Assembly: GCA_905214435.1 (NCBI GenBank)
Contig: CAJMMA010000005.1
Span: forward strand, 3,597-67,596
DNA from: an uncultured bacterium
GTDB lineage: Bacteria; Actinomycetota; Coriobacteriia; Coriobacteriales; Coriobacteriaceae
DNA length: 64,000 nt
Reading direction: 5' to 3'
Shown: positions 23,630 to 30,641 of the stretch, one piece after another
Layout of the letters: each line of letters starts with the position of its first letter
How positions within the stretch are numbered: the first letter of the stretch is position 1
Translations under genes and position numbers: made by a program
Notes under the pieces: model-generated
The model's input: only the letters and a program-made list of their open reading frames with translations
Told to the model about the DNA's origin: nothing
Database searches by the model: none

Positions 23630-25054
23630 CTATGCGAATGGCTCGTCCTGCTGTATGGGAAACGTCACCGTAATGGTGGTTCCCACGCCCAACTCACTCG
23701 ACAGATCGAGCGTGGCGTGATGATACAGGGCCGCATGCTTGACAATGGCAAGCCCCAGGCCGGTTCCGCCGCGTGCCTTGGACCTACTCTTGTCCACGCG
23801 ATAGAACCGCTCAAATACCTTGCCCTGTTCTTCAGGCGCGATACCGATTCCCGTGTCGGCGACAGCGAGGAACGGATGGTCTTCGTCGTTGGTGCCGCAC
23901 TGCAACGTAACCGTACCGCCGGGTCGATTGTAGCGGATGGCGTTGCTTGCCAGATTATAGATGAGCTCGTCGATCAAGCGCGACACGCCTTCGATGACCA
24001 CAGGCTTGGTCTCATGACTTATCGTCACATTCGCCTGACGGGCGACCTGTTCAAGACGCTGCTCAACCGCGTAGATCGCACGCGAGAGCTCAATAGGCTC
24101 CGTGGAACCAATGGGCACTGTCTCGCCTTCAGTCGCACGTTCGGCCTCGTCCAAGTTAGACAGCGTAAGGATGTCGTTGACAAGCGCTGCCAAGCGGCCC
24201 GCCTCACGATAGATGCGACCGCCAAAGTTGCGCAGGTCGTCCTCGCCCTCGACCATGCCATTTGCGATGAGCTCGGCATAGCCCGAAATCGCCGTAAGCG
24301 GCGTCTTGAGCTCATGGGTGATATTCGCCGTGAACTCGCGGCGCATACGGTCGTTGTCCGCTAGCACCGCCATTTGGCGCTTGAGTTCCTGGCGCTGCGA
24401 CTCGATGCGCTCAAGCATGGGAACCATCTCGGCATAGGCGTGCTCATAGCTACGGCGTGGGTGATCCAAATCCACCTCTTGTAACGGCGCGATGATGGCA
24501 CGGGACTCACGGCGCGCCATAAAAAACGAGAGTACTGCACCCGCTGCTGCGATAAGCAGCATCGGCGCCAGCATCGACAGCAAAATCGCCGCAACGCCAG
24601 GCTGGGCCTGCGCCAAGCGAACGACCTGGCCGTTATCAAGGGTGACGGCGCGATACAGCATAATCTCGTCGAGCGTAGAGCTTGCGCGCTCCGCGGAACC
24701 CAAACCACTCTCAAAGGCCTCGATGACCTCGGGGCGATCACCATGGTTGGGCAGTGCGGAAGGCGACGCCTCGTTGTCGTAGGCAACCGATCCATCCTTG
24801 TTAATCAGCGTGATGCGTAAGTCCTCGCGATCGAGGCTACGCAAGAACGGGATGGGCTCCTGCTGCTCGTCGAGGGCGGCAGCAATGAGCTCGGTTTCCT
24901 GCGCCAGATTGGCACTCGTGGCATCCGCCAAGGTGTTTTGCACAAAGAACGCACCCAGCACCGTAAACGCCACGATAACCGCCATGGCGCAGACAAAGAT
25001 CGTCACAAAAACGCGGTGCGACAACGTTTGTTTTCCCTGGGGGGCGAAGACCAC
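23630..25054 (-). CDS. PhoR-like sensor histidine kinase
   Basis: The 474-residue kinase has an N-terminal helix (about 17-37), an extracytoplasmic sensor of about 120 residues, a second helix (about 160-180), then the HisKA domain with the phospho-acceptor His in ITHELKTPLTAISGY, and a HATPase domain (NLASNAIRYN, DTGIGIAPEE, RGGTGLGLAIVKH). It starts with GTG just past the stop of the response-regulator gene, with GGAGGAGTAACCC as ribosome site. Proximity to a PhoB-like regulator and pstB suggests phosphate sensing; that is inference from context. Confidence 0.92.
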   Translation of the reverse strand: MVFAPQGKQTLSHRVFVTIFVCAMAVIVAFTVLGAFFVQNTLADATSANLAQETELIAAALDEQQEPIPFLRSLDREDLRITLINKDGSVAYDNEASPSALPNHGDRPEVIEAFESGLGSAERASSTLDEIMLYRAVTLDNGQVVRLAQAQPGVAAILLSMLAPMLLIAAAGAVLSFFMARRESRAIIAPLQEVDLDHPRRSYEHAYAEMVPMLERIESQRQELKRQMAVLADNDRMRREFTANITHELKTPLTAISGYAELIANGMVEGEDDLRNFGGRIYREAGRLAALVNDILTLSNLDEAERATEGETVPIGSTEPIELSRAIYAVEQRLEQVARQANVTISHETKPVVIEGVSRLIDELIYNLASNAIRYNRPGGTVTLQCGTNDEDHPFLAVADTGIGIAPEEQGKVFERFYRVDKSRSKARGGTGLGLAIVKHAALYHHATLDLSSELGVGTTITVTFPIQQDEPFA

Positions 25055-25057
25055 GGG

Positions 25058-25786
25058 TTACTCCTCCGATGCAGTGGACGCGGTGTCGTCACCTTCGGCA
25101 CCATCACCGGCCGAAGGCTCGGCCAGACGATAGCCCACGCCGCGCACGGTCTCGATGGCGCTCGCATGCTCGCCGAGCTTTTGGCGGAGCGTCTGCACAT
25201 GTACGTCGACGGTGCGCGAACCGCCGTCGAAGTCCCAGCCCCATACGCTCTGCAGCAGCGACTCGCGGGTAAAGACCACGCCAGGTTTGCGCATGAGGTA
25301 CTCGAGCAGGTCGAATTCGCGCAGCGTGAGCTTGAGCGGTTCACCGGCAACAGTCACTTCGCGGTGGCTGGGCGAAAGTACGATATCGCCCACGCTGAGC
25401 ACATCGCTCGCCTGCTTGACCATGCCGCCGCGACGCAGCAGTGCGCGGCAACGGCTCGCAAGCTCCATGAGCGAAAACGGCTTAGTCAGGTAATCGTCGG
25501 CACCGCCATCGAGCGCCATCACCTTGTCGAGTTCGGTGTCCTTGGCGGTAAGCATCATGATGGGCACCGTCGCCGTCAGGCGATCGGCACGCAGGCGACG
25601 CATAATCGCCAAGCCATCGGTGTCGGGCAGCATGATATCGAGCAGCACAGCATCGGGCACCCGTCGCACCACGGCAGCTTTAAACTCGCCATCGCACGAA
25701 AAGCCCTCGGCCTCGATTCCCTGCTTGCGCAGCGCGTAGACTGTCAAATCCCTGATGTTGTCATCGTCCTCGACGTAATAGATCAT
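25058..25786 (-). CDS. PhoB/OmpR-family response regulator
   Basis: The 242-residue protein has a receiver domain (phospho-acceptor Asp in VLLDIMLPDTDG, Lys in YLTKPFS) and an OmpR-type winged-helix domain (LTLREFDLLEYLMRKPG, SRTVDVHVQTLRQKL, VRGVGYRL). It lies between pstB and the PhoR-like kinase on the same strand with short gaps, so the order is pstB, regulator, kinase. It probably controls phosphate uptake genes. AAGGGG precedes the ATG. Confidence 0.93.
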   Translation of the reverse strand: MIYYVEDDDNIRDLTVYALRKQGIEAEGFSCDGEFKAAVVRRVPDAVLLDIMLPDTDGLAIMRRLRADRLTATVPIMMLTAKDTELDKVMALDGGADDYLTKPFSLMELASRCRALLRRGGMVKQASDVLSVGDIVLSPSHREVTVAGEPLKLTLREFDLLEYLMRKPGVVFTRESLLQSVWGWDFDGGSRTVDVHVQTLRQKLGEHASAIETVRGVGYRLAEPSAGDGAEGDDTASTASEE

Positions 25787-25850
25787 GTTGAACCCCTTTG
25801 CGGCCGATATGACCGCATCTTAACCCTAAAGGCACCTGCAAAAGACAGCG

Positions 25851-26726
25851 TCAGCCAAAACGCCCCGTCAAATAATCCGCGGTGCGCGGATCGGACGGAT
25901 TCTTGAAGAGTTGCGCGGTGGGCGCGTGCTCCACCAGCTCACCCAGCAAAAAGAACGCAACCGAATCGGAAATACGCGCGGCCTGCTGCATGTTGTGCGT
26001 CACGACCACCAGCGTGCAGGTCTCCTTGAGCTCGCAGGCCAGCTGCTCCACCACCAACGTCGACACAGGGTCGAGTGCCGAGGTCGGCTCGTCCATCAGC
26101 AGAATGTCGGGCTGCACGGCAAGTGCGCGGGCGATGCACAGGCGCTGCTGCTGTCCACCCGAAAGACCCAGGCCCGACTCCATGAGCTTGTCCTTGACCT
26201 CGTCCCATAGCGCAGCGCGACGAAGGGAGTCCTCGACCAGCTCATCGAGCATGACACGGTCGCGCACACCCATACCGCGCGGACCGTAGGCGACGTTGTC
26301 GTAGATGCTCATGGGAAACGGGTTGGGGCGCTGGAACACCATGCCCACGCGCTGGCGCAAACGGCAGATGTCGTAATCGCCCAGGATATCTTGACCATCG
26401 AGCGCGATCTTGCCCTCGATGCGGCAATCCTTGATGCCGTCGTTCATGCGGTTAAAGCAGCGCAGCAACGTGGACTTTCCGCAGCCCGAAGGCCCGATGA
26501 ACGAGGTGATCTGCTTGTCGCGGATCTTGATATTCACGTCCTTGAGCGCATGGTGGTCGCCATAGAACAGGTCGAGGCCCTCGACATCGATGCGCGTCGG
26601 CGAGGCGGCAAGATCCTCTGCCGTGGGGCGAGTCGCATCCCCAACCTCGCGCTCATGCGCGGCCTCGGCCTGCGCTTCCATGAGTTCTTCAAGCTCCGTG
26701 GGCTCCACAGCCGCAGCAGCCTTCAT
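25851..26726 (-). CDS. pstB: Phosphate ABC transporter ATPase PstB
   Basis: The 291-residue ATPase has Walker A (GPSGCGKSTLLRCFNRMND), the PstB-characteristic VFQRPNPFPMSIYDNVAYGPR, the signature LSGGQQQR and Walker B (ILLMDEPTSALDP). An N-terminal extension of about 50 acidic residues precedes the ABC domain (first recognisable at RIDVEGLDLFYG). The ATG at 26726 is chosen because GGAGGTG stands before it; an ATG five codons earlier lacks such spacing. No pstS, pstC, pstA or phoU is adjacent; the gene is followed directly by the PhoB/PhoR-like pair. Confidence 0.95.
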   Translation of the reverse strand: MKAAAAVEPTELEELMEAQAEAAHEREVGDATRPTAEDLAASPTRIDVEGLDLFYGDHHALKDVNIKIRDKQITSFIGPSGCGKSTLLRCFNRMNDGIKDCRIEGKIALDGQDILGDYDICRLRQRVGMVFQRPNPFPMSIYDNVAYGPRGMGVRDRVMLDELVEDSLRRAALWDEVKDKLMESGLGLSGGQQQRLCIARALAVQPDILLMDEPTSALDPVSTLVVEQLACELKETCTLVVVTHNMQQAARISDSVAFFLLGELVEHAPTAQLFKNPSDPRTADYLTGRFG

Positions 26727-26829
26727 ACCGCACACCTCCATATCGATATCAATTCAGCAGTATCGATAGTAGGAATCGCGGCTCATACGCACGTGAGCAC
26801 ATTGTCAAGTGTTTGTAAGGGCACGCAGG

Positions 26830-28068
26830 CTATGCGGCGGGCAGCCCGATGGTGAATATCGTGTGTTCGGGCGTCGATTCACATGCAACGGTACCGCCGT
26901 GTGCCGCGATGATCTCCTTGGCAATAGCAAGGCCCAAACCGGCACCACCGCGATTGGTCGCACGCGCCGCATCCAGGCGATAGAACTTCTCAAAGATCAC
27001 CTTGAGCTTAGCCGCAGGGATAGGATCGCCCTGATTGATAAAGCGCACGCGCACGCCGCCATCGTCTTGGCGCCTGGCCTCAATCGTGATAGTCGAACCC
27101 TCATAGCTATAGGCGACGGCGTTTTTCATGATGTTGTTGAACACGCGGGCCATCTTGTCGCCATCCACGAGCACCGTCAGGTCCTCGCGAATATCAACTT
27201 GGGCTTCCTTATGCTGCTCGTTGAGGATGGGATAGAACTCGTCAGCCACCTGAGCCAGCAGCAACCCCAGATCAACATAGCCGCGCGTGAGCACGATATC
27301 GTGGAAGTCAAAGCGCGTGATATCGAAGAACTCTTCGATGAGCGCATCGAGCCGGTGCGCCTTGTCGAGCGCCACGCCCGTAAAACGTGTGCGCTGCTCA
27401 ACCGGCAGCTCAGGAGCCTCTTGCAGCAGCGAAAGATAGCCCACCACACTGGCAAGCGGGGTGCGTAGGTCATGTGCCAAGTACGTGACCAAATCGTCCT
27501 TGCGATGCGACTCGTCACGCAGAGCTTGCTGCACCTTGCGCTCACGGTCACGCACGCGGTTAAGGGCGCCCTCGACCTCCAAGAAGTCGCCGTCGATGTT
27601 ATCCCAGGTGTCGGGGTGATCGATCAGGCGATCTTGAATACGAGCGGCCAGCACACAATCGGCATGCTGCTCGCCCTGCTCGTAGCCATGGTAGTACAGG
27701 GCGCGGCCGCAAAAGAACAGCACGCACACGGCAAGCGCCAGCACAAAGCCAAGCATGTTGAATACAAAGCCGGCATCGAACAGCACCGGCCCTTCGATGC
27801 CGCCGAGCGCCATGGCGCCAATCGCCAACGTCATGGCCCACGCGGCACCGCCAATCACCACGCAACGGCGCACGATTTCGAATCGATCGATCAGCAAAAA
27901 GCCGACAAGCAGCACCGCCAAGATTCCAGCGATGTTATCGATGCCAATCAGCAGCAGGCTCAGCAAAAAGAGCAGCACCGTTGCAAGCGCGCGGTTGTCG
28001 ACGACCGACCTCACGTATTCAAAGAGTCGATCGGGCACCTCGAATGCCTGCCTATCGTCTTTTGTCAT
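26830..28068 (-). CDS. VanS-like sensor histidine kinase
   Basis: The 412-residue kinase has several N-terminal helices (about residues 25-70 and 75-135) with very short outside loops, a HisKA domain with the acceptor His in VTYLAHDLRTPLASVVGYL, and an ATPase domain (NNIMKNAVAYS, EKFYRLDAARATNRGGAGLG). The HDLRTPLASV box, coupled to its OmpR-type partner, resembles VanS and related cell-envelope sensors. The ATG at 28068 has GGGGAA six bases before it and is preferred to a GTG two codons upstream. The partner regulator gene is 20 bp upstream. Confidence 0.9.
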   Translation of the reverse strand: MTKDDRQAFEVPDRLFEYVRSVVDNRALATVLLFLLSLLLIGIDNIAGILAVLLVGFLLIDRFEIVRRCVVIGGAAWAMTLAIGAMALGGIEGPVLFDAGFVFNMLGFVLALAVCVLFFCGRALYYHGYEQGEQHADCVLAARIQDRLIDHPDTWDNIDGDFLEVEGALNRVRDRERKVQQALRDESHRKDDLVTYLAHDLRTPLASVVGYLSLLQEAPELPVEQRTRFTGVALDKAHRLDALIEEFFDITRFDFHDIVLTRGYVDLGLLLAQVADEFYPILNEQHKEAQVDIREDLTVLVDGDKMARVFNNIMKNAVAYSYEGSTITIEARRQDDGGVRVRFINQGDPIPAAKLKVIFEKFYRLDAARATNRGGAGLGLAIAKEIIAAHGGTVACESTPEHTIFTIGLPAA

Positions 28069-28093
28069 ATCCACTTCCCCACCATTAAAGGCG

Positions 28094-28789
28094 TTATTCG
28101 ATTATGTAGCCGACGCCCCAGACGTTTTTGATAAAGCGCGGCTTTTGAGCGTCGTCACCGATCTTTTCGCGCAGGTGGCGAATGTGCACCATCACCGTAT
28201 TGTTGGAGCCGGGCATAAAATCCTCGTTCCACACCGCGCGGAACAGATCCTCCACGGCCACCACACTGCCGCGATGCTCGACCAGATACAGCAAGATGGA
28301 ATACTCGATGGGCGTGAGGCGCACCGGCGCACCGTCCACCATTACGGAACGAGCATCGCGGTTGATCTCCAGGCCGTCGAGCTGGATGGTCGGCGACTCG
28401 GCCACCTGCGCGCGGCTACCGTAGCTGGTGTAGCGACGAAGCTGAGCATGCACGCGCGCGATGAGCTCCAGCGGACGGAACGGCTTAACCACGTAATCGT
28501 CCGCGCCAAGCGAAAGGCCCTCGATCTTGTCTTGCTGGGCATCGCGCGCCGTCAGCATGATCACGGGATAGGTATGGCTGGAACGGATCGTACGCAGTAG
28601 CTCAAAGCCATCGATATCGGGCAGCATGACATCCAACAGTGCCAGATCGAACTCCTGCTCCAGGATTGCCTTGGCAGCATCGGCCCCGCTATAGGCAATC
28701 TGGACATCAAAGCCCTCTTTTGTAAGGTAGATACCAACCAAGTCGGCGATGGCCTTCTCGTCATCAACTACCAAAATGCGCTCGTTCAT
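28094..28789 (-). CDS. VanR-like OmpR-family response regulator
   Basis: The 231-residue regulator has a receiver (ALLDVMLPDIDGFELL; YVVKPFRPLELIARVHAQLR) and a winged-helix output domain (LTPIEYSILLYLVEHRGSVV, SNNTVMVHIRHLREKI, NVWGVGYIIE), closest by eye to VanR. It is divergent from the D,D-carboxypeptidase gene that starts about 200 bp away, which makes that gene a likely target. Confidence 0.92.
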   Translation of the reverse strand: MNERILVVDDEKAIADLVGIYLTKEGFDVQIAYSGADAAKAILEQEFDLALLDVMLPDIDGFELLRTIRSSHTYPVIMLTARDAQQDKIEGLSLGADDYVVKPFRPLELIARVHAQLRRYTSYGSRAQVAESPTIQLDGLEINRDARSVMVDGAPVRLTPIEYSILLYLVEHRGSVVAVEDLFRAVWNEDFMPGSNNTVMVHIRHLREKIGDDAQKPRFIKNVWGVGYIIE

Positions 28790-28941
28790 GCGTGCTCCTC
28801 TCGCGCTCCATTATGCCCGAGGCGACGCACGCCACACACAACAAGCGTGGGTGATTAAGTCGGCCTTAAGCACCCTTGTGCCCGTTCGGGCGCGGATGTG
28901 GGCCACGCACGCACGCGATGATCGCCGACGCCGGCAAACGA

Positions 28942-28947
28942 TATACT
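28942..28947 (+). promoter_or_regulatory. Probable -10 box of the D,D-carboxypeptidase gene
   Basis: TATACT lies about 40 bases before the chosen GTG start. The hexamer 17 bases upstream (TGATCG) is a poor -35, which would fit an activator-dependent promoter, for instance under the divergent VanR-like regulator. Confidence 0.45.
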
Positions 28948-28986
28948 CTAGTTCCAGAAGAGACCATCCCGTCGAAAGCGAAATCC

Positions 28987-30327
28987 GTGAAGTCCCTCAC
29001 CTCTTTTGCAAAGCGCTCAGCCCAGCTTGCCGCCGGCTTTGTCTGCGCTATCGCCCTTGCCGCTGGCGCGCCCACCGTCGCCGGCGCCCAAGTGCTCACG
29101 ACCGACAATGTTTGCGGCAAAACCGCCGATGCGCGCGGCATCACGGCCGAAAACCTGCCCGATATCGATGCGACCAATGCCCTCGTCATGGGCAAAGACG
29201 GCACCGTCTACTATGCCCGCGGCGCCGATGAGCAGGTCAAGATTGCCTCGATCACCAAGGTCATGACCGCAATCCTAACCGTCGAGAATTGCAAGATGGA
29301 CGAGAAGGTCACGGTGAGCAACGCCGCAGCCACCGTGGGCAATTCAACAGCCGGCCTACTCGAAGGCGACGAGCTCACCGTGGAGCAGGCACTGCGCGGC
29401 CTGATGATTCCCTCGGGCAACGACGCCGCCATCGTGCTCGCCGAATATGTGGGCAAGAAGATCGACCCTAAGACCAAAGACGCCGAGGCAACATTTGTGA
29501 AAGCCATGAACGAGCGCGCTAAGAAGCTCGGTTGCACCGGCACGCTTTTTGAAAACCCGCATGGTCTGGACTTTGATGAGTGGGCTGGCGATATGCACTC
29601 AACCGCACACGACGTAGCGCTGATGATGCAAGAGGCCATGAAAAACGACACGATCCGCGAGGTCGTAGCGAGCGAGGATTCCTGGATCGAGGTCACGGGC
29701 GCCGACGGCACCGACCATTCGCATTCCATGGACACGCATAACTATTTGCTAGGCCAAGATGGCAACATCGGTGGCAAGACCGGCACCACCGATGATGCAG
29801 GCTATTGCTTTACGGGTGCCTACAACCGCGATGGCGACGAGATCTACACCGTCGTTTTGAACTCCACCACCACCGACCAGCGCTTTACCGATACCGCAAC
29901 CCTTGCCAATTGGTACTACGGTCACAAGGTGACGGTCGCAATCGCCAACACGCAGGAAAAGACCGCCAACGGCAACCCGCTTATGGCGCGCATTGGCCAA
30001 ACCGACTGGACGGATAAGACGATCGACGCCACGCTCGCCGATCCTACGGCGCAAGCGACCGTGTTTTCCCTTGCCGGCGAGGTGACCGAAAAGGTTAGCT
30101 ACGACGATCTTTCGGGCACGGTGCATGTGGGCGACAAGGTGGGCAGCGTTACGCTCAAGCAGGATGGCACCAAGATCGCCGTCATGGACCTGGTTGCCGA
30201 CGAGGAAGGCGCAGGGCCGAATCCCATTGAATGGCTGCTCGTGAAGCTCGATCGCTTGGGCCGTCGCATCGACAACCGCCCACTCACGGCAGAAAGCGAG
30301 ACCGTCGCCAAGGCGCCCGAGGTGTAG
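28987..30327 (+). CDS. D-alanyl-D-alanine carboxypeptidase (PBP5/DacA type)
   Basis: The 446-residue penicillin-binding protein trims the terminal D-Ala from peptidoglycan stem peptides. From the GTG start there is a signal peptide (KRSAQLAAGFVCAIALAAGA, ending near AGAQV). The serine-peptidase motifs follow: SITK at about 88-91, SGN at about 143-145, and KTG at about 264-266. A beta-rich C-terminal domain follows. No membrane anchor is evident at the C-terminus beyond an amphipathic stretch (IEWLLVKLDRLGRR), as in DacA. Longer in-frame ATG starts put the signal peptide internally and overlap the promoter-like TATACT. A strong terminator follows. Confidence 0.92.
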   Translation: MKSLTSFAKRSAQLAAGFVCAIALAAGAPTVAGAQVLTTDNVCGKTADARGITAENLPDIDATNALVMGKDGTVYYARGADEQVKIASITKVMTAILTVENCKMDEKVTVSNAAATVGNSTAGLLEGDELTVEQALRGLMIPSGNDAAIVLAEYVGKKIDPKTKDAEATFVKAMNERAKKLGCTGTLFENPHGLDFDEWAGDMHSTAHDVALMMQEAMKNDTIREVVASEDSWIEVTGADGTDHSHSMDTHNYLLGQDGNIGGKTGTTDDAGYCFTGAYNRDGDEIYTVVLNSTTTDQRFTDTATLANWYYGHKVTVAIANTQEKTANGNPLMARIGQTDWTDKTIDATLADPTAQATVFSLAGEVTEKVSYDDLSGTVHVGDKVGSVTLKQDGTKIAVMDLVADEEGAGPNPIEWLLVKLDRLGRRIDNRPLTAESETVAKAPEV

Positions 30328-30351
30328 GGCGCAAGAATAATAAGTCCACTG

Positions 30352-30384
30352 AAAGGAGGCGTCCGAAAGGATGCCTCCTTTTTT
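30352..30384 (+). terminator. Rho-independent terminator of the carboxypeptidase gene
   Basis: AAAGGAGGCGTCC-GAAA-GGATGCCTCCTTT with a following T run, 24 bp past the stop. Confidence 0.95.
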
Positions 30385-30385
30385 G

Positions 30386-30405
30386 AGGGTTCGAATCCCC
30401 AGCCG
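30386..30405 (+). repeat. Inverted copy of tRNA-Ser T-arm
   Basis: GGGTTCGAATCCCCAGC matches 17 bases of the T-arm of the tRNA-Ser gene just to the right, but on the opposite strand. It lies beyond the tRNA terminator, abutting the carboxypeptidase terminator. The same arrangement recurs beside the Arg, Leu and Phe tRNA genes in this window. Confidence 0.85.
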
Positions 30406-30422
30406 CCATTCTTGATAATAAA

Positions 30423-30444
30423 AAGGGCCCCAAATGGGACCCTT
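30423..30444 (-). terminator. Terminator of tRNA-Ser
   Basis: AAGGGCCCC-AAAT-GGGACCCTT; on the minus strand it is followed by TTTTTATT. Confidence 0.85.
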
Positions 30445-30458
30445 CTTCAAATTCGTAC

Positions 30459-30549
30459 TGGCGGAGAGCTGGGGATTCGAACCCCAGATGCCCTTTTGGG
30501 GCATACTCGCTTAGCAGGCGAGCACCTTCGGCCTCTCGGTCAGCTCTCC
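30459..30549 (-). tRNA. tRNA-Ser (GCT anticodon), CCA encoded
   Basis: The minus strand gives a complete class II tRNA: acceptor GGAGAGC/GCTCTCC, discriminator G, encoded CCA, a long variable arm (ATGCCCCAAAAGGGCAT), anticodon loop CTGCTAA with GCT, and T-arm CTGGGGTTCGAATCCCCAG. It reads AGC/AGU serine codons. Confidence 0.97.
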
Positions 30550-30641
30550 GTAACAGCCGTTCTATAGTAACCAAACAGCCAAGGATGAGCAAGAGGAAAT
30601 TTTCTAATTGCCTAGCAGCCTTTCCTTCTTGAAAGCTTCGC

